In this document: positions 8,034-16,924 of the stretch, one piece after another
Numbering within the stretch: the stretch's first letter is position 1
Layout of the letters: the number at the start of each line of letters is the position of its first letter
Source: Bradyrhizobium sp. AUGA SZCCT0176
GTDB taxonomy: Bacteria > Pseudomonadota > Alphaproteobacteria > Rhizobiales > Xanthobacteraceae
Length of the DNA: 64,000 nucleotides
Reading direction: 5' to 3'
Assembly (NCBI RefSeq): GCF_018130145.1
Contig: NZ_JAFCMB010000004.1
Span: 310,001-374,000, forward strand
Position numbers and translations under genes: made by a program
The notes under the pieces: model-generated
What the model was told of the DNA's origin: nothing
Databases searched by the model: none
Seen by the model: only the letters and a program-made list of their open reading frames with translations

Positions 8034-8321
8034 TCATCCCTTCGGTTTGGAATCCGGCGGGCAGTCCTTTCGGACCACCAGGGGCTTGCCGCCGCTCTGC
8101 ACGGTGGGCGCGGCCGAATCGGCGCCGCCGGCGTCGGGCAGGATCGCGCTCTTTTCCACGGCCATCGAATTCGACGTCTTTTCGTCGCCGTGTCCCGAGG
8201 TCGCGGACCCGCTTGTCGTGCAACTGGTCTCCGGCTTTTCGCTCGACGGCGTCGTCGATTGCGCGGCCGCAGGTCCAATGACCAACGATCCCACGAGAAT
8301 TGCTGCGGCAGCACGAATCAT
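8034..8321 (-). CDS. Small exported hypothetical protein
   Basis: The 95-residue protein starts MIRAAAAILVGSLVIGPAAA, a clear signal peptide with probable cleavage after the alanines before QSTTPSS. The mature part is short, Ser/Thr/Gly-rich and hydrophilic (SATSGHGDEKTSNS), with two Cys residues (ETSCTT, RKDCPPDSKPKG) that could form one disulfide. GAGAGC precedes the ATG at 8321. I do not recognise a family. It sits between the Sel1 protein and the Lrp gene, transcribed in the same direction as lrp. Confidence 0.6.
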   Translation of the reverse strand: MIRAAAAILVGSLVIGPAAAQSTTPSSEKPETSCTTSGSATSGHGDEKTSNSMAVEKSAILPDAGGADSAAPTVQSGGKPLVVRKDCPPDSKPKG

Positions 8322-8401
8322 TTTGCTCTCCCGTGAAAAAAACAGGCTTTCGAAATTCGGAAGACAAACGTTCTGCGGCAGCGATGGTTCCCGGCCCCCT
8401 C

Positions 8402-8857
8402 TCAGAATGGCAGCGCGACGTCGCACTTGATCTCCTTGAGGATGACGTTGGTCCGGACGTGACGGATGCCCGGAATCTTGAACATGAATTCGTCGAGAAA
8501 CCGGTTGTAGGCGGCCATGTCGGCGACGACGACGCGCAGGTGATAATCGGCATCCCCCGTCGTCGCAAAACACTCGAGCACCTCGGGGCGCCGTTTCACG
8601 CGCGCGACGAACTGGGTGACGAAAGTGGCGTCGTGGCGATCGAGCGACACATGCAGAATGGCTGAAGTCAGGAAGCCGGCCCGCTCGCGGTCGACCAGCG
8701 CCGCATAGCCGGTAATGACGCCGGACTCTTCGAGCGCCCGCACCCGGCGCCAGCACGCCGAAGACGACATGCCGACATCGTCAGCCAGATCCTGGTTGCT
8801 GCGGCGGCCATCTTTCTGGAGGTGGGTCAGCAATCGTCGATCCTGTCCTTCAATCAT
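8402..8857 (-). CDS. Lrp/AsnC family transcriptional regulator
   Basis: A protein of 151 residues with an N-terminal winged helix (LLTHLQKDGRRSNQDLADDV, SSSACWRRVRALEESGVI) and a C-terminal RAM ligand-binding domain (FATTGDADYHLRVVVADMAA, IPGIRHVRTNVILKEIK). Full family length. It is divergent from indolepyruvate ferredoxin oxidoreductase across 157 bp, the typical arrangement of an amino-acid-responsive activator with its target. The effector is likely an aromatic or branched-chain amino acid (inference). Confidence 0.93.
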   Translation of the reverse strand: MIEGQDRRLLTHLQKDGRRSNQDLADDVGMSSSACWRRVRALEESGVITGYAALVDRERAGFLTSAILHVSLDRHDATFVTQFVARVKRRPEVLECFATTGDADYHLRVVVADMAAYNRFLDEFMFKIPGIRHVRTNVILKEIKCDVALPF

Positions 8858-8886
8858 GATGAGCCTTTCCTGGACTGCCGTGGCAG

Positions 8887-8925
8887 ATCATACCGAATGA
8901 TACGTCACTGCTGGTAATTTCTACC
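8887..8925. promoter_or_regulatory. Two short inverted repeats between lrp and the oxidoreductase
   Basis: ATCAT-N5-ATGAT spans 8887-8901 and GGTA-N5-TACC spans 8913-8925, both in the 157-bp divergent region and centred 25 bp apart. The nearest begins 29 bp upstream of the lrp start. Lrp-type regulators bind several loosely conserved AT-rich sites per promoter, so these are candidate operators. The repeats are short and the call rests mainly on position. Confidence 0.4.
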
Positions 8926-9014
8926 ATAACAGACGGAAATACCGAACAATTAGAACAGCTCTTCCACCCGATCGGGTCGACACTTTCACCGACCTGATAC
9001 GGCGGGAGGCCGAC

Positions 9015-12000
9015 ATGACCCTGACCCTGACGACAGGCAGAGACCTCGACGATTACGCCTTGATGGACCGATACACGCGCCAGACCGGGCGTGTGCTGCT
9101 GACGGGCACGCAGGCGCTGGTGCGCATCCTGCTCGACCAGCGCGACCGCGATTCTGCCGACGGCATCAACTCGGCCGGATTCGTCTCCGGTTATCGCGGC
9201 TCGCCGCTCGGCGGCGTCGATCTGGAACTCTGGCGCGCCAAAAAACTCCTGAGCCAACGGCGCATCGAATTCCTGCCCGCCGTCAACGAAGACCTCGCCG
9301 CCACCGCCGTGCTGGGATCGCAGCAGGTCGAAACCAACCCGGCGCGCGAAGTCGATGGCGTGTTCGGCCTCTGGTACGGCAAGGGCCCCGGCGTCGATCG
9401 ATCCGGCGATGCCTTGAAGCACGGCAACGCCTACGGCTCCTCGCCGCATGGCGGCGTGCTGGTCGTTGCCGGCGACGATCATGGCTGCGTGTCGTCATCG
9501 ATGCCGCATCAGTCGGACGTCGCCTTCATGGCATGGTTCATGCCGACGCTTAGCCCGTCGAGCGTGGCCGAATATCTTTCCTTCGGCGAATATGGTTACG
9601 CGCTGAGCCGCTTTTCCGGCATGTGGGTCGGCTTCAAGGCGATATCGGAAACGGTCGAGTCCTGCGCCTCGGTCGAACTGCCGCCGCGCCGCCTGTTCAA
9701 CCCGCCGGCATTCGAACCGCCCGCGGGCGGCCTGCACTACCGCTGGCCGGACCTTCCCGGGCCGCAGATCGAGCAGCGGCTGGAAGCCAAGAAGAACGCA
9801 GTGCTCGCCTTTGCCGCCGCCAACCCGATCGATCGCCGGATTTACGACATCCCCGACGCCACCTACGGCATCGTCACGACAGGCAAGGCTCATCTCGACC
9901 TGATGGAGGCCTTGCAACTCCTGGGCTTAACCGAATTCGAATGCCGGCGGATTGGCATCGATATCTACAAGGTCGGGATGGTGTGGCCGCTGGCGCATCA
10001 CGACGCACTGGAATTCGTCCGGGAGAAGCGCGAGATCCTCGTGATCGAGGAAAAACGCGGCATCATCGAAAGCCAGTTCAAGGAATATTTCTACGACTAT
10101 CCCGGCCACAAGCCCGAACACATGGCCGGCAAGAGCGATGAAAACAATGATCCGCTGGTGCCCTGGGTCGGCGAGTTGTCGCCGCGGCTGCTGGCGCCGA
10201 TCGTCGCCAAGCGGCTTGACCTGATTTTCCCCGGCCTCGACCTCACATCGCGCGCCGAAAAACTGCTCCGCCCAAGTGCGGAGATCATCAACATATCAGG
10301 CGCAACGCGCACACCCTATTTTTGCTCGGGCTGTCCGCACAACACGTCAACGAAGGTGCCTGCGGGATCGCAGGCGCTGGCCGGCATCGGCTGTCATTTC
10401 ATGGCGAGCTGGATGGACCGCGATACGAGTTCGCTGATCCAGATGGGCGGCGAAGGCGTCAACTGGATCGCCTCCTCGCGCTTTACCGGCGGCAAGCACG
10501 TGTTCCAGAATCTCGGCGAAGGCACCTACTATCATTCCGGATCGATGGCGATCCGCCAGGCCGTGGCCGCCAAGGCCAACATCACCTACAAGATTCTGTT
10601 CAACGATGCGGTCGCCATGACCGGCGGCCAGCCCGTCGACGGGCCGATCAGCGTCACCGCCATCGCCCACGAAGTTCGTGCCAACGGCGTGGCGCGGATT
10701 GCGATCGTGTCCGACGCGCCCGATCAATTGCACGAAAGCGATTTCCCCAAAGGCGTAACGATCCATCCCCGCGCGCAGCTGGATGCCGTGCAGCGCGAAC
10801 TGCGGCAGATCATCGGCGTATCCGTCCTGATTTATGAACAGGAATGCGCCACCGAGCGGCGACGCAAGCGCAAGCGCGGCCAGGCGCCCGAGCTGAAGAA
10901 GTTCGCCGTCATCAATGATCTCGTCTGCGAAGGCTGCGGCGATTGTTCGGTCGAGTCCAACTGTCTGAGCGTCGAGCCAAAGGAGACGCCGTTCGGCCGC
11001 AAGCGCCAGATCAATCTCTCGACCTGCAACCAGGACTTTTCCTGCGTCAACGGCTTTTGCCCGAGCTTTGTCACTGTCGAAGGCGCGACCCGCCGCAACA
11101 AACGGGGAGCCGGCATCGATGCGATGGCGCGTACGACGGCGCTGCCCGAGCCAAACTTCGTTTCCCTCGAAAAACCGTTCAACCTGCTGGTGACCGGCGT
11201 CGGCGGCACCGGCGTCATCACCGTCGGCGCGTTGATCACGATGGCGGCGCATCTGGAGGGCAAGGGTGCGTCGGTGCTCGACTTCACCGGCTTCGCGCAG
11301 AAATTCGGCCCGGTGCTGAGTTTCATCCGGCTCTCGAACAGGCCCGACGATATCCATCAGGTCCGGATTGATCAGGGTGCGGCGAACGCGCTGATCGGAT
11401 GCGACATCGTGGTGAGTTCCTCGCCGAAGGCGTCCGGCACCTATGGACCGGGCATGCGCGCTGTCGTCAACACGGCCGAGATGCCGACCGGCGACATCGT
11501 GCGCAATCGCGACGCCAGCCTGGAGGCGGTGGCGAGACTTCGGCACCTCGAACGTGTTGTCGGGTTGGACAATATGAGCAGCCTCGACGCAAACCGGCTG
11601 GCCGACGCCCTGTTCGGCGACACGGTTTTTGCCAATGTGATCATGCTCGGAGCGGCGTGGCAGCAGGGCCTGGTGCCGGTGAGTTCGGAAGCGCTGATGC
11701 GCGCGATCGAGTTGAATGGCGTTGCGATCGAACAGAACAAGCAGGCTTTTGCCAGCGGACGCCTCGCCGCATCGGATCGTGATTTTGTGACGTCGCTATT
11801 AGGGCAGGCCAAAAAGGAAGAGACGCTGGACGAAGTCATCTCTCGCCGTGTCGAGTCCCTCACCGCCTATCAGGATGCAGCCTATGCCGATCGTTACCTC
11901 AAATTCGTAGGTCAAGTCCGCGCCGCCGAGGAACGCCACGTACCCGGCTCGCAGGCGCTAACGACCGCCGTCGCTCGGTCCCTCTTCAAGCTGATGGCCT

Positions 12001-12479
12001 ACAAGGACGAGTACGAGGTGGCGCGGCTGCACATGGAGACCGGGTTTCAGGAAAAGCTGCGGCAGGAGTTCGAGGGCGACTTCGCGATCATGTATCATCT
12101 GGCGCCGCCGGTCCTGTCGTCCGGAAAGGACGCCCGCGGCCGGCCGCTCAAGCGTCAATTCGGGCAATGGATACAGACACCATTCCGGATTCTGGCGCGG
12201 CTCAAATTCCTGCGCGGCACCGCGTTGGACGTGTTCGGCTATACGCACGAGCGCCAGATGGAGCGCGGCCTGATCGACTGGTACGAAAGGCTCGTGACCG
12301 ATCTCACGCCGTGGATTTCACCTGACACCATCGAACGCTTGGCCAAGATCGCGGCCGCACCGATGGACATTCGCGGCTATGGCCCGGTGAAGCTGGAAGC
12401 GGTGGCGAAAGTACAAAAGGAGACGGAAGATTTATTCCGTCTCCTGAAGTCGTCGATATCGGAAAGGCGCGCGGCCTAG
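9015..12479 (+). CDS. Indolepyruvate ferredoxin oxidoreductase, single-chain fused type
   Basis: A 1154-residue enzyme oxidatively decarboxylating aryl-pyruvates from aromatic amino-acid transamination to aryl-acetyl-CoA, reducing ferredoxin. The N-terminal pyrimidine-binding region has GFVSGYRGSPLGGVDLEL. The TPP core has YFCSGCPHNTSTKVPAG and GIGCHFMASWMDRDTSS. A ferredoxin-like Cys cluster follows (CEGCGDCSVESNCLSVE, STCNQDFSCVNGFCPSF), and the gamma-type domain begins at LLVTGVGGTGVITVGALITM. This order is that of the fused proteobacterial enzymes of 1150-1200 residues. The ATG is preceded by GGGAGG. Its stop overlaps the convergent deacetylase stop. Confidence 0.93.
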   Translation: MTLTLTTGRDLDDYALMDRYTRQTGRVLLTGTQALVRILLDQRDRDSADGINSAGFVSGYRGSPLGGVDLELWRAKKLLSQRRIEFLPAVNEDLAATAVLGSQQVETNPAREVDGVFGLWYGKGPGVDRSGDALKHGNAYGSSPHGGVLVVAGDDHGCVSSSMPHQSDVAFMAWFMPTLSPSSVAEYLSFGEYGYALSRFSGMWVGFKAISETVESCASVELPPRRLFNPPAFEPPAGGLHYRWPDLPGPQIEQRLEAKKNAVLAFAAANPIDRRIYDIPDATYGIVTTGKAHLDLMEALQLLGLTEFECRRIGIDIYKVGMVWPLAHHDALEFVREKREILVIEEKRGIIESQFKEYFYDYPGHKPEHMAGKSDENNDPLVPWVGELSPRLLAPIVAKRLDLIFPGLDLTSRAEKLLRPSAEIINISGATRTPYFCSGCPHNTSTKVPAGSQALAGIGCHFMASWMDRDTSSLIQMGGEGVNWIASSRFTGGKHVFQNLGEGTYYHSGSMAIRQAVAAKANITYKILFNDAVAMTGGQPVDGPISVTAIAHEVRANGVARIAIVSDAPDQLHESDFPKGVTIHPRAQLDAVQRELRQIIGVSVLIYEQECATERRRKRKRGQAPELKKFAVINDLVCEGCGDCSVESNCLSVEPKETPFGRKRQINLSTCNQDFSCVNGFCPSFVTVEGATRRNKRGAGIDAMARTTALPEPNFVSLEKPFNLLVTGVGGTGVITVGALITMAAHLEGKGASVLDFTGFAQKFGPVLSFIRLSNRPDDIHQVRIDQGAANALIGCDIVVSSSPKASGTYGPGMRAVVNTAEMPTGDIVRNRDASLEAVARLRHLERVVGLDNMSSLDANRLADALFGDTVFANVIMLGAAWQQGLVPVSSEALMRAIELNGVAIEQNKQAFASGRLAASDRDFVTSLLGQAKKEETLDEVISRRVESLTAYQDAAYADRYLKFVGQVRAAEERHVPGSQALTTAVARSLFKLMAYKDEYEVARLHMETGFQEKLRQEFEGDFAIMYHLAPPVLSSGKDARGRPLKRQFGQWIQTPFRILARLKFLRGTALDVFGYTHERQMERGLIDWYERLVTDLTPWISPDTIERLAKIAAAPMDIRGYGPVKLEAVAKVQKETEDLFRLLKSSISERRAA

Positions 12480-13501
12480 CGGGCTTCTTCGAAGCCGGCG
12501 AGAACGGATGTCAGGTTGGCGCCTAGAATGTCGGAGAGGTATCCGCCCTCCTGAACGAACACGGTCGGGAGCCCGAGCCGCGCGATGGCGGCGCCAATGC
12601 GCCGGAAGCCGGGCGTGGTCACGGCGAGGCCTGCCAACGGATCATGCTCCGATGCGTCGAGGCCAAGTGCAACGACCAGCGCGCCGGGCGCGAAGGCATC
12701 GATGGCTTTCTTTGCAACGCCAAGCCCGCCCATGTAGCCGTCATCGCCGGTGCCGATCGGCAAAGGAATATTGAGGTTGGCGCCGAGGCCGGGACCCGCG
12801 CCGCGCTCATGCGCATAACCCCAGACGAACGGATAATACGACGTGGGATCGGCATGGATCGAAACCGTAAACACGTCGGGTTGTTCGTAGAAAATGCCCT
12901 GCGTACCGTTGCCGTGGTGGACATCGACATCGAGTATGACAACACGTTCATGGCGCTGGCGCAGATGCGCAGCCGCGATCGCGCTGTTGTTGAAGAAGCA
13001 GAAGCCGCCCGCCATATCGCGGTAGGCGTGATGACCGGGCGGACGGCAGAGCGCATAGGTCGCGTCTTCGCCGTCGAGGACAAGCTGGGCCGCCGTCGTC
13101 GCCACATCCGTTGCCGCGCAAGCCGCAGCAAAGGTACCCGGACCGATCGGAGCGGCAGTATCGGCGGTATGCCAGCCGAGCCGGCCGACGATATGGGTCG
13201 GGTAGGTCGCGGCGTGGCGCACCGGATGGATGTTGGCGATCATTTCCGGACCGGCATTGCCGAGCGCGGACCAGGCCTCCCAGGCTTCGGCGAGAAAGCC
13301 GAGATATTCCGGACTGTGAATCCTTGCACGCGGGCCCTGCCCGAACATGGTGGGCGCAACCAGTTCGTGCTTGCCGGCCTTCAATCCCGCGAGCAGCCGG
13401 TCGGCGCGTTCGGGCTGTTCGGTGGTGCGCTGGATGATACCGCGCACCAGAAAGAATTGCGGATCGTGACTGCGGTGCAGTTCAGTGTAGACGGCCTTCA
13501 C
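12476..13501 (-). CDS. HDAC-family deacetylase (acetylpolyamine amidohydrolase type)
   Basis: The GTG at 13501 is preceded by AGGAG and gives 341 residues starting with the family's KAVYTELHRSHDPQFFL. Zinc and catalytic motifs are intact: CRPPGHHA, the metal-binding VDVHHGNGTQ, SIHADPTSYYPFVWGYAHER, ALGLDASEHDPL and the C-terminal FVQEGGYL. The SIHADP...YPFVWGY stretch is typical of polyamine deacetylases rather than AcuC. Expected reaction: zinc-dependent removal of an acetyl group from an acetylated amine in the cytoplasm. It lies 52 bases downstream of a GntR gene on the same strand and next to an ABC uptake operon, suggesting joint use of an acylated amine. Confidence 0.88.
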   Translation of the reverse strand: MKAVYTELHRSHDPQFFLVRGIIQRTTEQPERADRLLAGLKAGKHELVAPTMFGQGPRARIHSPEYLGFLAEAWEAWSALGNAGPEMIANIHPVRHAATYPTHIVGRLGWHTADTAAPIGPGTFAAACAATDVATTAAQLVLDGEDATYALCRPPGHHAYRDMAGGFCFFNNSAIAAAHLRQRHERVVILDVDVHHGNGTQGIFYEQPDVFTVSIHADPTSYYPFVWGYAHERGAGPGLGANLNIPLPIGTGDDGYMGGLGVAKKAIDAFAPGALVVALGLDASEHDPLAGLAVTTPGFRRIGAAIARLGLPTVFVQEGGYLSDILGANLTSVLAGFEEAR

Positions 13502-13556
13502 GCGAATACTCCTGTTTTCTGTAAATGAAATCTGGCGCGCCAGCTTGCGTCGCCGG

Positions 13557-14243
13557 CTAAGCGGGAATCTCCCGCACGAGTTTTCCGACTTCGCGCCACG
13601 CATGACCGATGTGATAGTCGATATGCGCCACGATACGTTCGGGATGGCCTTGTTCGATGGCCGCGAGCACGGGTTCGTGTGTCCGGGCGATTTCATGCGG
13701 ATCGTCGTACAGCCGGCCGATCAGGCCGATCACCATGCGCATTTCCGACGCGAGATCGTCGAACAACCGCAACAGCCGCCGGTTCGCCGCGATCTCGCAG
13801 ATCAGGCGGTGAAAGCGGTAGTCCTCCTCGACCTGCCTTGCGGGATCTTCGAGATCAGCGGTCTGGTGCAGCACGTCGATCTGCCGCCGCAGCATGTCGC
13901 GCGTCTCCGGTGTGAGATTGCGCGCGGCGAGCACGGCCGCGTGCCGCTCGACGCACAGCCGCAAGTCATAGATGTCGTCGATATCGTCGGCGGCGAATTT
14001 GCGCACGAAGAAGCCGCGGCGCGGACTGGCCACCAGAAGCCCCTGCTGTTCCAAGAGCCGCGCGGCCTCGCGCACCGGCGCCCGGCTCACGCCAAGCTCC
14101 CGCGCGATCCCCGCTTCCACGACTTTGGAACCCGGCGCCAGCCGGCCTTCGACCACCGCCTGGGTCAGAAGACGGGCGACCTGGCCGACGAGATCGGTGT
14201 CGGCGAGGGCGGGCAATCCGACCGGCGGGGACAATGTGCGCAT
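13557..14243 (-). CDS. GntR/FCD family transcriptional regulator
   Basis: About 228 residues from the ATG at 14243; a TTG one codon upstream is also open. The N-terminal winged helix (VGQVARLLTQAVVEGRLAPG, ELGVSRAPVREAARLLEQQG) is followed by an all-helical FCD domain (LRLCVERHAAVLAARNLTPE, EEDYRFHRLICEIAANRR, HIDYHIGHAWREVGKLV) with the usual Asp/His metal-ligand set. It diverges from the aldolase-ABC operon, which it probably controls together with the downstream deacetylase (inference). No good ribosome-binding site precedes the start, where a palindrome lies instead. Confidence 0.92.
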   Translation of the reverse strand: MRTLSPPVGLPALADTDLVGQVARLLTQAVVEGRLAPGSKVVEAGIARELGVSRAPVREAARLLEQQGLLVASPRRGFFVRKFAADDIDDIYDLRLCVERHAAVLAARNLTPETRDMLRRQIDVLHQTADLEDPARQVEEDYRFHRLICEIAANRRLLRLFDDLASEMRMVIGLIGRLYDDPHEIARTHEPVLAAIEQGHPERIVAHIDYHIGHAWREVGKLVREIPA

Positions 14244-14244
14244 C

Positions 14245-14260
14245 AAAATGGGTCCATTTT
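14245..14260. promoter_or_regulatory. Palindrome abutting the GntR start codon
   Basis: AAAATGG (14245-14251), GT, then CCATTTT (14254-14260) form a perfect 7-bp inverted repeat one base upstream of the gntR ATG. It occupies the place of the ribosome-binding site. Position suggests autoregulation by the GntR product, but the sequence does not match an FCD-type operator I can name. Confidence 0.45.
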
Positions 14261-14262
14261 GG

Positions 14263-14292
14263 CCGATTCTTACCGATTTTAGCCGATTTTAC
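14263..14292. repeat. Three tandem 10-bp direct repeats in the gntR-aldolase divergent region
   Basis: CCGATTCTTA, CCGATTTTAG and CCGATTTTAC follow each other without a gap at 14263-14292. The first eight bases CCGATTYT are shared by all three. A 10-bp period places each copy on the same face of the helix, as in iterons or cooperative activator sites. The array begins two bases beyond the palindrome next to gntR. Confidence 0.7.
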
Positions 14293-14313
14293 CACTTGTA
14301 CATAATTTAAGCG

Positions 14314-14387
14314 TCGATTGTCGACAGTTTAGTCTTGTCATGAGCCTGGTTGCGATGCAACCCTTAGACCTGTTCAAAAAGGGTGCA
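14314..14387. promoter_or_regulatory. Inverted repeats upstream of the class II aldolase operon
   Basis: GTCGA-N3-TCGAC is a perfect repeat near 14313-14325. Closer to the gene, TGCA (14356-14359) and CCCTT (14361-14365) pair with AAGGG and TGCA (14379-14387), with one bulged A. This could be an operator or a leader hairpin ending eight bases before the ATG at 14396, which would affect ribosome access. No strong Shine-Dalgarno is visible for the aldolase. Confidence 0.35.
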
Positions 14388-14395
14388 TTCCAATA

Positions 14396-15169
14396 ATGAC
14401 AGCGCACGTACCGCCTCCGGCCATCAAGGACGGAACCCGGCAAGCCCGAATCGATCTCGCCGCCGCCTACCGGCTGATTCACCGGCTCGGCCTCGACGAC
14501 AGCATCTACACCCATATCTCGGCCCGGCTGCCGGGCGCCCATGACCGTTTTCTGATCAACCCGTACGGCCTGCGGTTTGAAGAGGTCACCGCGTCCAATC
14601 TGGTCACCGTCGATATCGACGGCAACGTCATCGACGACCCGATGAACCTCGGCATCAACCCGGCCGGATTCACCATTCACAGCGCCGTGCATGCGGCGCG
14701 AACGGATGCTGCCTGCGTACTGCACACCCACACCGTCGCCGGCGTCGCGGTGTCCTGCCAGAAGCAGGGACTGCTGCCGCTCAATCAATGGTCGATGCAG
14801 TTCACCGATCGCCTCGCCTATCACGACTACGAAGGCATCGCGCTCGATCTGGATGAGCGCGAGCGGCTGGTCGCCGACCTCGGCGACAAGTTCGTCATGG
14901 TTTTGCGCAACCACGGCATGCTCACCTGCGGACGTTCCGTCGCCGAGGCGTTCAAGCTGATGCACAATCTGGAACGCTCGTGCCGCGCCCAGCTCGCGAT
15001 CCAGGGCGCCAATGCCGAGATCGTGCCGCTCTCGGCAAGCGTCGCCCGCAAGACCGCGGGTCAATATGGGACCTTCTATGACAGCATCGAACTCAACGGT
15101 GTTCCCGATATCGAATGGGTCGCCTTCAAGCGGATGCTGGAACGGTCAGATCCGGATTTCATGAACTAG
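14396..15169 (+). CDS. Class II aldolase/adducin family protein
   Basis: A 257-residue member of the fuculose-phosphate aldolase family, which cleaves or epimerises hydroxy-carbonyl compounds using a divalent metal. Visible motifs are SIYTHISARLPGAHDRFLIN, the metal-ligand HTHTVAGVAVS and RNHGMLTCGRSVAEAF. The longer C-terminal extension than in sugar-phosphate aldolases is common in the adducin-like subgroup, whose substrates are mostly unknown. It is the first gene of the ABC operon and lies 58 bases upstream of the binding-protein gene. Confidence 0.88.
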   Translation: MTAHVPPPAIKDGTRQARIDLAAAYRLIHRLGLDDSIYTHISARLPGAHDRFLINPYGLRFEEVTASNLVTVDIDGNVIDDPMNLGINPAGFTIHSAVHAARTDAACVLHTHTVAGVAVSCQKQGLLPLNQWSMQFTDRLAYHDYEGIALDLDERERLVADLGDKFVMVLRNHGMLTCGRSVAEAFKLMHNLERSCRAQLAIQGANAEIVPLSASVARKTAGQYGTFYDSIELNGVPDIEWVAFKRMLERSDPDFMN

Positions 15170-15227
15170 CCGCACACTCAAACTTCAACGCAACGCGCGC
15201 CGCTCAGGCGATCAAGAGAGAGATGTC

Positions 15228-16829
15228 ATGCTAAAGCAATTTGTTATGGGTCTTGCTGTGGTAGGCGGCCTTTCCGGAGGCGCCCTTGCGCTCTTCGGCG
15301 CAGCCCTTTCGAGCACAGCCTTTACCAGCACAGCCTTTGCGCAAGAGCCGAAGGCAGGCGGCGTCGTCAATGCCGTAATCCAGCCCGAACCGCCGGGCCT
15401 GATGATGGGCATCGTGCAGAACGGCCCGACCCAGATGGTATCAGGCAATATTTACGAAGGCCTGCTGCGCTATAGCCCGAAGCTGGAGCCGCAGCCGGGT
15501 CTGGCCGAGAGCTGGAGCGTCAGCGAAGACGGCAAGGTCTACTCGTTCAAGCTCAGGAAGGGTGTCACCTGGCATGACGGCAAACCGTTCACGTCGGCCG
15601 ACGTGGCGTTCTCGATCGAATTCCTCAAGCAGACCCATCCGCGTGGGCGCAACAATCTGGTCCAGGTCGACAAGGTCGAAACACCAGACGAATCCACCGT
15701 CGTGTTCACGCTGAAGCAGCCGTTCGGGCCGTTCCTCGGTATCTTCGAAGTCGGCTCGATGCCGATGATTCCGAAGCACATCTATGAAGGAACCGATTTC
15801 AAGACCAACCCGGCCAACAACACGCCCATCGGCACCGGCCCCTTCATGTTCAAGGAATGGCAGAAGGGCTCCTTCATCCGGCTGGTCAAGAACCCGAACT
15901 ACTACATCAAGGGCAAGCCCAACCTCGACGAAATCTACTGGCACGTCATTCCCGACGCCGCGGCGCGATCGGTGGCGTTCGAAACCGGCAAGGTCGACGT
16001 GCTGCCGGGCGGCTCGGTCGAGAATTTCGACGTTCCGCGCCTGAGCAAACTCAAGAACGTGTGCGTCACCGGCGCTGGCTGGGAATTCTTCAGCCCGCAT
16101 TCCTGGCTGTGGCTCAACAACCGCTCCGGCCCGACCGCCAACAAGAAATTCCGTCAGGCCGTGATGTTCGCGATCGACCGCAATTTTGCAAAGGACGTGA
16201 TCTGGAACGGTCTCGGCAAGGTCGCCACCGGGCCATCCGGCTCTTCGATCAAGTACTACACGGACGCGGTGACGAAATACGATTTCAATCCGACGAAGGC
16301 GAAGGCACTGCTGAAGGAGGCCGGCTACAATGGCGAGAAGGTTCGCCTGCTGCCGCTGCCTTATGGAGAAACCTGGCAGCGTTGGGCCGAGGCCGTGAAG
16401 CAAAATCTGCAGGACGTCGGCATCAATATCGAAATGGTGGCGACCGATGTCCCCGGCTGGAATCAGAAAACCGCCGACTGGGACTACGATATCGCCTTCA
16501 CCTATCTGTACCAGTACGGCGACCCCGCGCTCGGCGTCGGCCGCAATTACGTCTCGAGCCAGATAACGAAGGGCTCGCCGTTCAACAACGTCGAGGGCTA
16601 TTCGAATCCGGAGATCGATCAACTGTTCGCGGACGGCGCCGTCGCCTTCCCGGATTCTAAGCGCCAGGAGATCTACACCAAGGCGCAGAAGATCCTGACC
16701 GACGACGTGCCGGTGGCATGGCTGCTCGAACTGCAGTTCCCCACCATCACCCGCTGCAACGTCAAGAACCTCGTCACGACCGCGATCGGCGTCAATGACG
16801 GCTTCCGGGACGCGTGGATCGAAAAGTAA
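15228..16829 (+). CDS. Dipeptide/oligopeptide-type ABC transporter substrate-binding protein
   Basis: A 533-residue periplasmic protein of family SBP_bac_5. Residues 1-38 form a signal peptide (FVMGLAVVGGLSGGALALFG, ending STAFAQE) with an unusual repeat of STAFTSTAF just before the cut site. The family signatures SWSVSEDGKVYSFKLRKGV and WHDGKPFTSADVAFSIEFLK are present. The ligand is unknown; the family binds peptides, nickel, opines and amines. GAGAGAG precedes the ATG. The permeases and ATPase follow. Confidence 0.92.
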   Translation: MLKQFVMGLAVVGGLSGGALALFGAALSSTAFTSTAFAQEPKAGGVVNAVIQPEPPGLMMGIVQNGPTQMVSGNIYEGLLRYSPKLEPQPGLAESWSVSEDGKVYSFKLRKGVTWHDGKPFTSADVAFSIEFLKQTHPRGRNNLVQVDKVETPDESTVVFTLKQPFGPFLGIFEVGSMPMIPKHIYEGTDFKTNPANNTPIGTGPFMFKEWQKGSFIRLVKNPNYYIKGKPNLDEIYWHVIPDAAARSVAFETGKVDVLPGGSVENFDVPRLSKLKNVCVTGAGWEFFSPHSWLWLNNRSGPTANKKFRQAVMFAIDRNFAKDVIWNGLGKVATGPSGSSIKYYTDAVTKYDFNPTKAKALLKEAGYNGEKVRLLPLPYGETWQRWAEAVKQNLQDVGINIEMVATDVPGWNQKTADWDYDIAFTYLYQYGDPALGVGRNYVSSQITKGSPFNNVEGYSNPEIDQLFADGAVAFPDSKRQEIYTKAQKILTDDVPVAWLLELQFPTITRCNVKNLVTTAIGVNDGFRDAWIEK

Positions 16830-16924
16830 CTCCGTAACATCCAGATCGCGGCGGCGGCGCTCCGGCGTCTCGCCGCGATCGGAAATTCCAACACCACGCC
16901 TCGAACGCAGCGGAAATTCACACG

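Noticed and set aside
10347..11546. A 399-codon minus-strand open frame
   Set aside because: Antisense to the indolepyruvate oxidoreductase; no ribosome site or recognisable domain.
14263..14292. Triple 10-bp repeat as a replication iteron or CRISPR
   Set aside because: The units are too short and too few for CRISPR, and no replication gene is near; a regulatory site fits the divergent promoter position better.
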